A stretch of DNA of 64,000 bases from Hymenopus coronatus (Eukaryota > Arthropoda > Insecta > Mantodea > Hymenopodidae): assembly GCA_030762935.1 (NCBI GenBank), contig CM060899.1, forward strand, positions 13,747,001-13,811,000. Direction: 5' to 3'. Of this stretch, positions 22,771 to 34,811 are shown piece after piece (position 1 is the stretch's first letter; each line of letters starts with the position of its first letter). Both the position numbers and the translations under genes were made by a program. The notes beneath the pieces were generated by a model. It searched no databases and was not told the DNA's origin. It was given only the letters and a program-made list of their open reading frames with translations.

Positions 22771-23800
22771 CCCTTTTAGTGCAATTACAGACTAAGTGTG
22801 ATACAAAAATTCTGCAAGAATTGCCAATCATGATCTAATAGTGATGCCATTTTCATACATTTTAACTCTTTCGAGACTAAGTACTTTCTGTCATAGCCAT
22901 AGACAAAAGTTTTCCGGAGCATTTCATCTGTAAACTCCAAAGCACTGAATTATCTCCAAATTTAATTTCTCTAGACGGTGCTTGTTATGTTGGTTCAAGT
23001 ACGGTGCTATCTAGCCAAAGATTATGAAGTGAAGAGGGAAAGGGGCTGTAGTTCACGATATATTAGAAGAAAGTGAGTAAATTTCAATTTTCTGACCTTG
23101 ATGAAAATGTTTCTGACATTGATATAAGAGACGAAGATATATATTCTAGCTTCCTTTATATATATTCTAGCCCTCATATGTAGGTAAATAATCACAGCAC
23201 TATCAAAATGGATTTACCTAAGTGTAACCAGGCAAGGCATACAATGTGAATGAACCATTCAGCTAAGGAACAACACAAGAGCTAAATTGTACAGTAATTT
23301 AAGTTACATTTGTATCCCATTGCTTTATGTCATTTTCATTAATAGTAGTATATGCTTTTGTGTATGTGTACGTTTTTGTTGATTTTGTTTTTCAATTTTC
23401 AGCCTTCAAGTTAGGTGAATTGATTTTTTTTATTTTAAAAAATAAAACACATGAACAAAACAGGATGCACTTTTAGTAAAAAAAATATCTGTACTGTTAC
23501 TTAATTAGCCTAAACTTTCTTTGTAGTAAAGTTTTGTATGCCAATTATTGATTATTTTGTGATTTTTAATTTTATTTTTAAATGTTTCTTTTGTTTTTAA
23601 TTTTTTTAAAATATTAAAGGGACTTTGCAACATAATGAATTTTATATAGTAAACAAAAGCGCTTACTAAAAATGAAAAAAACATTCTGCTAAGTCATTGG
23701 TACTCATTTTATTACCAATAATTTAAAACCTTGCATTCTCCTTTAAATTGCTTGGCACTTTTCAGACAGAATTTTGCTATTTGGGCAGGCACTAAAAGGG
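22771..23800 (-). mobile_element. Non-autonomous piggyBac-like element (1030 bp), inverse to 17349-18284
   Basis: Begins CCCTTTTAGTGC after ATAA (22767-22770, probably a mutated TTAA) and ends GGCACTAAAAGGG before an intact TTAA (23801-23804). Reading its minus strand matches the plus strand of the other copy (for example GCTATTTGGGCAGGC near the right end, and TCATACATTTTAACTC near the left). No full transposase frame. Confidence 0.7.
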
Positions 23801-24092
23801 TTAACTTCCTATCGTGGTGTCTCTTTATTCCACTTTAACAGACAGCTTTATGCTTCTGTTCTAAACAGATCTTACACTAAACATAATACATATATCATAT
23901 TCTACCATATCAAACAATTAACATTTTTATGGCGCATTTACTTTATAATGCCACATTTATAGCTGATCTTTGATTAACATTTATTTAATTATCATGACAC
24001 TGTCTGGCGATGTTTCCATTGCTTACAAATTAGCTAGTGATCAGTCCTTTTAGTTTTAAATGAAGAAAAAATAACAGAACAGAAAAACTTAC

Positions 24093-24599
24093 CTCAACTT
24101 GATCAAAGATGCACATAGATTCTGTTGAATTATTTTCCGGGCATTGCTGTTCCTCTTTAATTTCCATTTTGATATCCAATTCAGAGCATTTATCCAGTTT
24201 CTTGGAAAAGCACCCTCCCTCATTCGGGCTACAAAAATCTGGAACAATAGTTTCTTCTTCATATTCTGTTCCAGTATGTGTCTCATAGTCTTTGTTGAAT
24301 ATAAATGGTTCATTCTTAACTGCACTTACAGGATCTTCTAAAAACAACTCTGTCTCATTTTTTGAACAGAAGTTTGATTTCTGAGAACCTTTGATTTCTA
24401 TTTTGATATCCCCTTCAAAATCACTGTCCTGTGCTATGGCATTGATTTTCTGTTTCACTGGAAGCACTCTGTAAATAGAATCTGTATCACTGTAGGAAAT
24501 TACATCCACAAAATCAAACTCTTGTTTGACTTGTATTTCTTTATCCATTTTATATTAATTCTACATTTAACTCTCTCTTAATAAATATCAGCAGCAGAC
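24093..24599 (-). CDS. Gene A exon with start codon: acidic N-terminus of a zinc-finger-type protein
   Basis: On the minus strand a very good acceptor (TTTCTTTTTTTCCACAG) ends at 24600, so the upstream part is spliced from an unseen non-coding exon. Translation starts at ATG 24548 and runs 152 codons to 24093, followed by the donor GAG|GTAAGT in phase 0. The peptide opens MDKEIQVKQEFDFVDVI and contains IKIEIKG, AVKNEP and, near its end, ELDIKMEIKEEQQ. The last third parallels gene B exon 1 (DxCSxN, LDxKMEIKEE, then ESMC/EASC). This kind of acidic, IKxE-rich N-terminus precedes C2H2 arrays in many insect zinc-finger proteins, so a nuclear DNA-binding role is likely. The finger exon is not in the window. 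Confidence 0.75.
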
Positions 24600-24910
24600 C
24601 TGTGGAAAAAAAGAAATGTATTAACATTCCGATTTTTTACTACTGCATAAAATAACTAGCCATATTATGTTGTACAACAACAACAACAACAATGAAGTCA
24701 CTTATTAAGTTGCAGTGGTAAGTGTTCATTATTCATTACCCAATTGAACACTTACTAAATAAGAAACTAAAGAAAATGAATTAAAGGAATGAAAATGCAT
24801 ATGATATTGGTTTGGGGATGTGAATACATATACAAGTTTATAATACACCTACATCTATTTTAAAAAATATCTCTTTTACACTAAATTCGGCGCAATATAT
24901 CAAATGAAGA

Positions 24911-25115
24911 GTAATTCTGCGCTTCGGCTCTAAATATAAATCCGTCTGTTAGGAGGAGTACCAACATCGGAATATTGTGTCTGCTGGGTGTCAGCCGCTA
25001 CCAACACAGAAATTAATTTAAAATCAAGCATACCGGATTCAGCGGACACAGTATTTCGATGTTGGTACTCTGCCTAGCAGACGGAATAATATTTAGAGCC
25101 GAAGCGCAAAATTAC
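24911..25115. repeat. 205-bp inverted repeat (two 76-bp arms, about 88% paired)
   Basis: The arms 24911-24986 and 25040-25115 are reverse complements with about 9 mismatches (GTAATTCTGCGCTTCGGCTC against its partner ending GCGCAAAATTAC), around a 53-nt spacer. The arms are richer in CpG than the surroundings. It lies about 310 bp upstream of the gene A coding exon, so it could be a foldback/MITE-type element or part of the promoter or first-exon region. TA next to each end would fit a Tc1/mariner-type MITE. Confidence 0.85.
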
Positions 25116-25421
25116 CGAAAAATAACCTTTCGTAGAAATAGTTTCCAAAAGCCAAATAAAAGCAAACGATGGTGGGTTTTGAAAAAGTCATGTGATTGTA
25201 CCACATATATTTTTTATGTATTCTCTGTAGATTTTAATTACTTCCATTTTCAGACACAAGCACGTCGATTCTCACACTCACACTTCCATACTCGTTGGGA
25301 AGTAGGGAATAATTCTGCCTAAATAAAAACTCCCCACCCTAGGCAAAATACAATTTAATGACAATACATTTTTCCTTCCAAATTTCACATCTATAATTTC
25401 GGAAATGGAAATAGCGTGTTA

Positions 25422-25687
25422 TTTATGGACGCTCTTTAACTGCTGTGGTTCTCAGCGTCCCATTCTATACTGGGCGTGAAAGACCGCTTAATTTTGCTCA
25501 GAGGCCTCTCTTATCAGGCTTGAGGTTCTTTTACGTGCCGTAAATCTACGACACGGGACCAACGGCTTTATTTCCCTTCCGAAGAAAGCCATGCTAAGGA
25601 TTTCTACACCCGTAAAAATCCATTGTCCTCCGCCGAGTTTGAACTCGCGACCTTGGGTATATGGTAACCATTACACCACGGAGGGCG
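25422..25687 (-). repeat. SINE family B
   Basis: Well-preserved minus-strand copy from TTTATGGACGCTCTTTAAC to CACCACGGAGGGCG. A short internal part of the tRNA-like head is deleted (the GTATATGAAGTTAGC step is shortened). Confidence 0.85.
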
Positions 25688-26720
25688 ATTCTCCATAATG
25701 TCGGCCTATGCTTTGTGCAATTTACGTGTGCTTGATTTTAAACAAACGTTTATGTTATATTAGATGCTCTACTTCTCGATATTATTATTGTCTGTTCTGG
25801 ACACAATCAGCATAGTTCACTTTCATTTCCCCCTGTATACTCGTCGACGCAGTGTCATATCTAGCAATGTTTACAAGAGAATTAAATTACCATTGTATCA
25901 TTCCTGTGAAAACACAAATAGCGAGCTCTGTTGTTACTTGCACTGCCGAGTTTATAATTTCATATTTATTTTCTGATTTTGAATATTATTTTTAATTTAT
26001 GCTAACCCAAAACCTAACATTGTTAACTGATGCACTTTGTTTAATGATGCCAATAGGTTGTGCACATGAACCAAAGCCTGCTAGATATCACAGCATGGCG
26101 TATCTATTGCTAGCGGCTAGCATTTTAGAAGTTCGTAAGGTACATTGTAAATGACGTTCATTGATTAGAGAATAAACATACAATTATAAAAAAAGTCGTG
26201 CGATAAGTAACGTAGACTGCATCTTTTTTTTTCGCAGGTATAATATTACAATACTTTTAATTTAATGTATTTGTAAGATAAATCCTTTTTTATATGAAAT
26301 CTAGTAGAAAGTCCAATCTATACAAGTGTGAGTAATGAAATTCTGGTATTTTATCTCCTATTTCCTTTATTTAATAACTTCCTTCATAAGAGAAGGATTT
26401 CACTCTCGGTCTTAGTAGCCAATGTTTTATTTGCTAGATATTTACGAATTCAGGTAATTAATTATATGTAGCGTAATCATGACGAATAAGGATGATACTT
26501 TCGAATGTGTGACATCAAGACGCGAGCAGTCCTAGGTTCGAAAGTTTACCAACGCGGCGTATGCAAATCTGGTTTCTTGACCATAGTATTGATTTTCATT
26601 TCACAAATAAATGTGCGGAAGACTTTTATTTTTATATTCGTGTACCAATTTGAGAAGTTCCTAACACAGTTTTCAATACCAGTACAAAGTTTATTGTATG
26701 CCAAACCTCATTATTGAATC

Positions 26721-26917
26721 GTGTTTAACGCCCGCTCATATTACATAGCACTGAAAAGACACTGATGATATATGGAATGAAGATGGAGCACCAATGGGAT
26801 GCATTGGCGGTGGGATGCTGCTTTGTCCATCACGAATCTCACATGATGTTGCTTGGGATCGAACCCTGACCGTCTTGGTGAGAGGTAAGAGGTCTAACCA
26901 CTCTGCTATGAAGTGAC
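26721..26917 (-). repeat. SINE family A, internally shortened
   Basis: Minus-strand copy from GTGTTTAACGCCCGC to the head (GGTCTAACCACTCTGC). Part of the middle is deleted. No clear target duplication. Confidence 0.75.
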
Positions 26918-27040
26918 ACTCTGCCTCATGTTTATAGATAAAATGTGTACTTCTTTGAATGAAACCTTGTAAATGCTCAATAATGCAAATCACAAGATTT
27001 TGCTCATTAAAGTGTTTATCATCATCTAATCTAATACAAG

Positions 27041-27091
27041 TTGCATGCAGTGCCACAAATAGTTAAAGCAGGCATTAAATACTATAAAAAA
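27041..27091 (+). repeat. SINE family A 3' end (51 bp) with a perfect 13-bp target duplication
   Basis: GCAGTGCCACAAATAG, then GCAGGCATTAAATAC and an A run. AATCTAATACAAG flanks it (27028-27040 and 27092-27104). Confidence 0.9.
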
Positions 27092-28487
27092 AATCTAATA
27101 CAAGGTTTTGCACAGGCATAATTGGAGATCAAAACCACTTAAGTGTGTATCATCATTGAATACAGAGCATGCCGCAGGATATGAAAAACAAGGCTTTTAA
27201 ATATTAAAACTTTATGCATATTCAAATGAATTTATTTTTTCAAAGTTTTGTAAAGATATAAATGTGAATGCAGGTTATTCAGTCCATTAAAATCTAAAAA
27301 TTAATTAAATTTTCAGGCACAAGGTTTTGACCCTTTGCCATCCTAATAAGTCAGAGTCAAATGGTTTTCCGAGCTTGAAGTCACTTGAAATCTGAAATTT
27401 ACATTATTTGTGGTCTAAGTAAACAGTGTATGCTTTTAAATTCATGTGATTCTGTGAATATATTAATATAAATGGTGAATGTGATGTCTTTAAGATATTT
27501 GTGCAGTTAAAACATGTGAAATCAATGCTGCTTTGGTTGTAATAAGGAATTTATGAGAGGAGGAGAGATAACCTTCCATTTACTAGTATTGCTTGAATGC
27601 CCACTTAATACTTCCTTGTGGTTACTGATTAGTTATGTACATGTTTGAAAATAGAATACTTAATGTGGTAAATGCTTTCTTGGTCAGTCAGCTCCTTAGT
27701 ATTTGTTCTGCATATTTCACACAACTTCAGAATAAGAGCAAGGTGATCACATTGAGAAATGAAGTGCACTGTACCTACTGACATATAGTAGCTTCAGTGA
27801 TAACGTTCCATTTGACCTGTAAATCCCAGAGTTCACACACATGCATGTGTGTTATGTTTTGTATAATACTCTAGCTAGTTCACAGCAAATTACATAACCT
27901 GTTCACCATAATGGCTGAGGACCTCAAGGAAAAAACTTTCTTTGGTTGACTTCACTGCAGAAAGACAGGTAGTGGGCTCTCTTTTCTTCAGTGCACAAGA
28001 AAAGGTGTGCATATAGTACTTTAACTGATAAGCTGAAAACAAATTTAAGAAGGTATTTATGAGCAACATAGTTTTATGCATTAAAAGTGATAATAAGCAA
28101 TATTTAGTTGAAGTAAGTTTATAACTTTAAATTAAATATTCTCTGCAGTTTCCCTAAAGAAAGAAGCAAGAGGATAATTTGGATAAAGAAATAAAAGGGG
28201 AAAATTTTATTCCTTCAACTTATTCAAACCATTTTGCTAAAGATGACTTCGATAGCAAAAAAGTTTGATGCATGTAGTTGAAAGCAAAGTGTAGTCAAGA
28301 ATTTGGGTGTCCTAAGCCTCTAAAGGTAGTCAATGGGGTCTGTGAATATAAAATCCCAATCACTAATAACCTTTGTAGTTAAGCACCCTTAAACACAAAT
28401 CACAAATGAAACCCTAATGAACTGCAGTGTTTAGCAATCTTTCCAATAGTAATGTTTTACTACATTGTTTGTACTTTACTAAAATTG

Positions 28488-28640
28488 TTTTTGGTAGTGT
28501 TTAATGCCCGCTTTTACGCACCAGAGGGGATGACACTGATGATACATGGAATGTGATGGCGGGGGAAACCAGAGAACCTGGAGAAAACCTGCCCTTGTGC
28601 CTCTTTGTCCACCACAAATCTCACATGCAGTCGCTTGGGT
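28488..28640 (-). repeat. SINE family A, 5'-truncated
   Basis: Minus-strand body and tail (GTGTTTAATGCCCGC at the left; CACATGCAGTCGCTTGGGT at the right). The tRNA-like head is missing. Confidence 0.75.
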
Positions 28641-29439
28641 TACTACAAATGGCATTTGTTTGCCCTATATAAGTGAAATCCCAAAATGGGCATGCAGGTG
28701 GCTAATAGGACTTCGTTTGAGCAATATCTTGTGCTAAATGTCATCCTTATTGATTCAGGAATACATGGTATATCCTTTTTGTATAAATCTATAAGTAATT
28801 AGTAAAGCATGGGTACTCACAATTAGGAATAAAACCAATGTCTTATACTAGTAGCTTTCCTTATTATTTAATATTAATACTTTACAATATGTATAACATC
28901 ATGGCTTTTGGATGCTCCGCTTTGGATAATAAGGTCTGTTTCAGTGCTTAAATGCATTATGTTAGCTGCTGTAACCACTGAAAACTGTTACCTGAAAGTC
29001 AATAAATGGCAACTTCCAAATGAGAGTAAAGTTCTTTCTAAGTATTTTATGCCTCTCAGACTCTCCCAAAATAAATGACTATAGAAATAAATATCAGAGG
29101 ATACTATCATGCAGCATTATTGTGGAGGAAAGCAAAGCACAAGTATAGTAAGTATGTTGCAAAACTTGGCCATCAGGTGCATGGTCCAGTGCCTGATCAT
29201 GTACTGCACACTTGACTGGCAGTTACTCGGCCCATCACCCAGTCTCATCTCAAATCACATTAACAGTTATCAGGATAAACAAAAAAACATACCTTATCAC
29301 AGATGTTGAAAGTGCCGTCCACTTCATCAATACATAGGGGATTTTCTGAGAGAATTTTCAGTTGCATGCATTAGCTGAGCTTCCAATTGATTTTTTGTGG
29401 TGGCAAAGTTGTCAACAACAGAGCCCAGTTAGTTTTTTT

Positions 29440-30238
29440 GACTGCCAAAGATTTTAGGCTTGTGTGGAGAGAGGTGCTTTTGTGTTGGCATGCAGGGTTG
29501 TTGCCTGTCTGCAGCAACAAGCTCAGATTAGTGAAGGATCTTCCGGTACATTGGTCAACTTCCTTTCATGCATGTCGTTGTGAGGAAACAGTTTTGGCTC
29601 ATCCGCACATCAGTCACTGTCTTTTTCACACAGGTACCTACTCAATGGGGACTCTGTACCTATCTGTCCATGGTGTAGGGCACATTTTTCTGTTCACCAT
29701 GTGTCTGCAGGATTGTGTTGCTTTATCTGCCCTTTGAGCAACTCTTCAGTTTCCAGTCTCCCTTTCTGAGGTCCTCAGGAATGACAACCATACAGTAGAT
29801 AGGGTTTTTAGTTTTTTAACAAACATTTTATCTTGAGTGACTTTATCTCTTTCACTTCTAGCTCTGGGGGTTTACTCTTAGATGGCTCATCTTTTTAATT
29901 TTCATATTCAATTTCTGTTTTTAGCTCCCTCTATGGTCATTGCCATATATTGTTTTATTTACGCTGATATTTTTTTTTTTTTACAGTTGGCCATTTTTTA
30001 TTCCCTATTTCTTTTTATATTTTTAATGGCACCCCTGTGCATTTTAAGGGTGCTAATCTTGCTGTTCAGTGCCTTTAAGCCTTGTTTATCATAATCATCA
30101 CCAGTTGTTTTTCTGGTTTCTTGTTAGGTGACATTTTTTTTATATTATTTTACCTTTGGTGTTTTTATATAACCTTATTTTATGAGGGCCCTAATGACCT
30201 CGGTAGTTGAAAGCCCTTAAACACCAACCATCATCATC
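29440..30238 (+). pseudogene. I-clade LINE, C-terminal coding end and 3' UTR
   Basis: Plus-strand reading gives NKLRLVKDLPVHWSTSFHAC, then an HPHISHCLFHTGTY stretch and a run equivalent to the C-terminal LRIGHTRLTHGYLL zinc-binding segment of I-clade LINE polyproteins, all decayed. The 3' UTR ends CCCTAATGACCTCGG, CCTTAAACACCAACC and ATCATC at 30238. The same 3' end, in reverse, is at 12325-12715. Confidence 0.55.
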
Positions 30239-30239
30239 C

Positions 30240-30735
30240 AATTAGTTCTGTGTAGTTTGTTTTTCAAGTTCAGTTTCAAGATCAGGGGACCAAGCAAGAT
30301 ATAAACTCTTATTAATGATTTTATTCCCAAAAATGTCCACAATAAACTGTAATGATCATTAGGTCAATGTACTGCTGGAAATATCCACCTTCAATGTCTA
30401 TCAATTGTTCAAAACATGGTGTCAGTATATATTTTGTATCTTTCTGCAATCATGATACATTCATAAAAATAGATTCTGTTAGTCTGTATCTAGTTATTGT
30501 TTACCATACTCTGATTTTTTGATCATGCAAGGGAATTTCATGAACGAAATTGGGTTTTTCTGTAGCATAATATAGATTGTGTTGTGATGATACATGACCA
30601 TGCAAATGAAACTGTGCTTTGTCTCTGAACAGTATTAATCGTGGATGCATGGTTCCACCATTAACATTCCTCAAAATCCAGTTACAGAAATTTATCTGAC
30701 TGGCAATCAGGTGGTAGTAATTCCTGGACAACAGT
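30240..30735 (-). pseudogene. DDE transposase remnant (IS630/Tc1-mariner superfamily), minus strand
   Basis: The 76-residue frame 30731-30501 reads INFCNWILRNVNGG, then LFRDKAQFHLHGHVSSQHN and EIPLHDQKIRVW, corresponding to the first catalytic Asp block (F.DEAWFHLSGYVNSQN) of an arthropod DDE transposase family. Further down, with frame changes, VDIFGNKIINKSLYLAWSPD corresponds to the third catalytic block (RSPDL). The middle HDGA-type block is not recognisable. It abuts the I-clade LINE end at 30238. Confidence 0.6.
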
Positions 30736-31385
30736 AACCTTGAACAGTTTGAGTTTTAAAAGTTTTGTTACTTTCCATGCTAGCTTTCAAAATGTCAGTA
30801 TATGTACTGTGTATTGCATTTTGAAAACACTTCAGGCAAAACTAAACACTTTTAAACATTCCTAATATTATTCTCATGTTACCTGGACTAGAACAGAAAT
30901 AAGACTGACGCACATAAGACAAGAGAATGGATGTAGGACATGCGCTTAGGGAAATGCAGTGAAGTGTGGTCTTCCTGATAATCAAGTTTTGTAACAAACA
31001 TACTGTATAATTTAGAATTTACTCTTGCTACTTTATCAGAGTTCTGTTAATTGAACTATAATACCATATTGTATTTGTACGAGGATAATTTGATGCAATC
31101 ATGATTATCTAATCTATTTTGATGATTTGAGAAAATAATCAATGATTACTTAGATGAAATTAACAAAGAAAAAACAGGAATGTAAATAGTCTGAGCAGTA
31201 TGGGAAATACCAGATTAATGCAGTAGTATGTAAATACCAGGTCCATGTGGTAATTAGAACAGAGTTAAAGGAATGTTTTAGTATTGCAAAAGAATCCTTT
31301 TAATTCATTTTGCAAGTTTTGGAGAATATGTATCCCCAATTCACAATGAAAATTAAGCATAACTTAAACATAAAACTTTTTTATA

Positions 31386-31505
31386 GCTTAATGTCCTTTA
31401 ACCTAGTTGGTCATATGGACAATAAATGAAATTGGTGAAATGATGCTCAAGGTCCATGGAGCTTAAAGTTACTCGACCTTCGTCTTCTCAGGATAAAGGA
31501 AAAAT
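31386..31505 (-). repeat. SINE family D fragment
   Basis: Shares the order TTAATGTCCTTTAACCTAG, GGTGAAATGATGCT, AGTTACTCGAC and CAGGATAA with the longer copy at 40508-40735, but lacks the tRNA-like head. Confidence 0.6.
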
Positions 31506-32023
31506 ACATAAAACTTTATATATATTGCAATAGAAACATGAACTATGTAAACATAAAAATACATATTGAATTAAATGTAAACTTGTTAGAAGCTTGCAAG
31601 AGCAAGCTTTCAAGTGTGACTATGTCAAACATAAGAGACTAGCCAAACATAGACGGATCATTATTTATTGTGCCATCTCACATTTGTAGTAGGCATTTCT
31701 TTTTTGATTCACAATTCCTATTGTATATACAATCACGTGCTAGGAATCACTGTGATATCTATGAAATCTCAAGAACAAAAATTGTGAAAGCTGCTGATGT
31801 TTTAGTATGTGTTTAGCATCCTTTTACCAGGTTGCTATCCCATGTTCAATTTGATAGGTACACATCCTTATTTTTCAGTAAATGCTTCACAGACCAGCAT
31901 ATTAGCCCAGCTGTTTAATGCCCTCTTGTGATGGCTGTTTATGTTTGCATTTGTCAATGTGAATAATAACATTTGTATGAAAGATGAACATTGTTCAATG
32001 TGCATTGACAACAGTTCAGGTTA

Positions 32024-32269
32024 TTTTTTTTGGGTAGTGTTTAATGCCCACTTTTACTTCTATGGCACCACAGGTGGTGATACTGATGATACATGAATGA
32101 AGATGGAACACCGGTGGAATGTACTGGCAGGGGAAACCGGAGAACCTGGAAAAAACCCACCCTGCGCTGCTTTGTCCACCACAAATCTCACGTGTGGTCA
32201 CTTGGGATCGAACCCAGGCCATCTAAGTGAGTGACAAATAGTCTGACCACTTGGCCATGGTGTGGCCAA
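32024..32269 (-). repeat. SINE family A, near full length
   Basis: Minus-strand copy from GGGTAGTGTTTAATGCCCAC to the head ending CCATGGTGTGGCC. Flanks TTCAGGTTA (32015-32023) and TTCAGATTA (32270-32278) are a probable 9-bp target duplication with one mismatch. Confidence 0.8.
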
Positions 32270-32814
32270 TTCAGATTAAGTTAATGCCTAATTTTCCTTG
32301 AGTATGGGCCCTTATAACAGAACTCAGGCAGGAATTCAGTGGTATTACTCAAACCACATTTATGTGCCCTGTAACAGTTTCATACCTGAATAATTCAGGT
32401 TTTTGAAGGCAATCTTATGAGCTTCACCATACAATTGCTGGTCATATTCATTTATCGGGTTGTTAAGAGTGATTTGAATTTAAGAGTAAGGTTTATAAAT
32501 ATGCCCTCAAATGATTAAATGGTCAAAAAATAAAAGGAAATTGTTCACTTTTGCAAGTTTCCCACGGAATTTAAATGGCCTACAATGTGCACTGAAAATA
32601 TATGTATGATGATTAAGAACCTTGTTTGCAAAGAATTTGAAGCTACTCTATCTAGGTTTGTTATCGTTCAAAGCATTAAACTTGTCTGTTATGTTATTTT
32701 AAGCATTTCTGTTTAAATCCAGCATATTTACATCATGCTGTTTGTACTCTATACTGTTACTAAAGTACTGTACTTACTAAGGAAACAGCTTAACCCAAAA
32801 TGGAGATGGAGTAT

Positions 32815-33003
32815 TATTTAGGTCACTTTTTACTACTGTGGTTCTCAAGTGTCCCATTATTTGTGGAGCATGAAAGACTGCTTAATTTTGCTCACAGGGT
32901 TCTTAATCAGCCTTAAGGTTCTTTTGCATTCCGTAAATCTAAACACAGTAACACAGTATAAACTGCTTTATTTCCCTTCAAAGGAAACCATGCTAAACAT
33001 CCT
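32815..33003 (-). repeat. SINE family B fragment next to a minisatellite
   Basis: The 3' two-thirds of minus-strand family B (GTGGTTCTCAAGTGTCCC, GCATGAAAGACTGCTTAATT, AAACCATGCTAAACATCC), strongly diverged. The tRNA-like head is missing; the minisatellite takes over about 50 bp further on. Confidence 0.65.
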
Positions 33004-33049
33004 AGTAATGGATTGGAGAAGGATGTTGAAAATGTTACTGGATCTCAAA

Positions 33050-34190
33050 TATGTTGTGGTATATGTGTGAGGAGAGTGAAGGAGAGAAGAGAACAGAAAT
33101 ATACTGATGTGTGTATGGCAGGAGAGAGAGTGAGAGGAGAGAACAGAAATGTACTAGTATGTGTGTAACTGGAGAGAAAAGAAGAGAGGGATAATAGAAA
33201 TGCACTGGTATGTATGTGAATGGAGAGAGAGAAGAGGAGAGAGCAGAAGTGTACAGGTATGTGTGTGTGTGACTGGATAGAAAAGGAGAGGACATAATAA
33301 AAATGTAATGGCATGTTTGTGGCACAAGAGAGAGGGAAGAACAGAAATGTACAGTGCGTGTGATGAGGGAGAGAGGAAGAGGAGAGAACAGAAATGCACT
33401 GATATGTGCGTGATGGAAGAAGGGAAGGAGAGAATAGAAATGTACTGGTGTGTATGTTGGGGGAGAGATGTGAAGAGGAGAGAATAGAAATGTACAGGTA
33501 TGTGTATCGTGAGAGGAGAGAACAAAAATTGTGCTGTTTTGTAGTGGGAGGGGGAGAACAGAAATGTACTGGTATGTATGATGGAGAGGGAGGGAGAGGA
33601 GAGAACAGAAATGTACGGGTATGTGTGTACTGGGAAGGGGGCAGTGGATGGAGCAGAATTGTACAGGTATGTGTGTGGTGAGAAAGAGAGAGAGAGAAGA
33701 GGGAACAGAAATGTCCTGGTATTTTTGTGATGGCAGAGAAGAGAACAGAAATGTTCTAATATTTGTGTGGAGAGAACAAAACTGAAATAGTTCAGGTATA
33801 TGTGTGATGGAAGAGGGAGGGAGAGGAGAGAACAGAAATTTACTGGTATGTGTGTGATAGGAGATAAATGGAATGGAGAGAAGAGAAAAATATAGTGATA
33901 TGTGTTTGGTTTGAGAGAGAGGGAGAGGAGAGTACAGAAATATAGTAGTATGTGTGTGGTGTGAGGGAGAGGAGAGAAGTAGTGTATATGTGTACTAGGA
34001 GAGAAGCAGAGGAAAGAATATTTGTATGGTGTGACAGAGAGAACAGAAGTGTACTGGTATGTGTACAGAAACAGAGAGAGGAAGAGTAGAGAACAGAAAT
34101 GTTCTGGTATGTGTATGACAGGAGAGAAAGGGAGATGCTACAGCTGCAATGTACTGGTATGTGTGCACAGGGGGGCAGGGAATGTGAAGA
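33050..34190. repeat. Purine-rich minisatellite, about 48-bp units, more than 20 copies
   Basis: The unit reads approximately GAGAGAACAGAAATGTACTG followed by GTATGTGTGTGATGGGAGAGAG. Successive GAACAGAAATG cores lie 40-55 bp apart (near 33091, 33142, 33192, 33387, 33433, 33482 and 33557). The plus strand is almost free of C in long stretches. Reading frames across it (on both strands) are repeat artefacts. Confidence 0.9.
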
Positions 34191-34704
34191 AAAACCTCTC
34201 TCTTTTTATTTGAAATTTGTCTCCTTATACAAATAGGCACAACCATAAATGTGAACCACATTACTCTCTGTTTAATATAGTCTCAGAGGGAAATCTTTCT
34301 TCCAATGAGAATGCTTGTAATGCCTTTGCAGATATTAACAGATAGCTTTGTAACATAAAACAAAATGTACAACATTTCTGTTATCTGTACCATTTACCTC
34401 AGGTTTTGCCACTGCAGTCAGTACCCACTTTCTCCTGAATGCTGTTTGGAAAACATAATCACAACTCCAAGATGAACACAGTTCATAATATTAATATTTT
34501 CATTGAAAAAAAAAGAAGCTTGACATGTATTCAAATGAGTGTGTGGCTGAAAGACAGCATTAAACATCTTAACCATATTGTAAAACAAATTATTTAGAAG
34601 TTGCTAACTATAAATACAATGAATTAAAATTGTAATAAAAGAGACACCATTTCCTATTCATGTTGTGAATACATGACTTTGAAGCTTCTCAGCAAAGAGA
34701 GCAG

Positions 34705-34775
34705 TATAACTTAAGAGTCAGACCTGAGTGTAACTTAATGTAATACTTGGACAGTCTTTTATGCTTATAGATTTG
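34705..34775 (+). repeat. Isolated unit of the 96-bp satellite left of the mariner
   Basis: CCTGAGTGTAACTTAATGTA, then ATACTTGGACAGTCTTTTA resembles one unit of the array that starts at 36148. It suggests that the mariner at 34812-36142 landed at the edge of, or inside, the satellite. Confidence 0.55.
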
Positions 34776-34811
34776 GCATTTCACTTTATATCTTGGGGAA
34801 AAAACTAAATA

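Larger units (their letters stand above)
10766..24092. other. Intron 1 of gene A: spans without a recognised gene
   Basis: This 13.3-kb intron holds mariner, piggyBac-like, Penelope, LINE and SINE insertions, listed separately. The remaining spans (10766-11218, 11490-12321, 14424-15143, 15306-15905, 16158-16709, 19675-20363, 21091-21624, 21887-22770 and 23805-24092) are AT-rich with short chance frames only. I see no domain or RNA gene in them. Confidence 0.5.

Noticed and set aside
29109..29309. 66-residue plus-strand frame
   Set aside because: No recognisable motif and no neighbouring exon signals.
33035..33681. Overlapping open frames on both strands in the minisatellite
   Set aside because: Repetitive unit without stops in some frames; no domain; frames shift between units.
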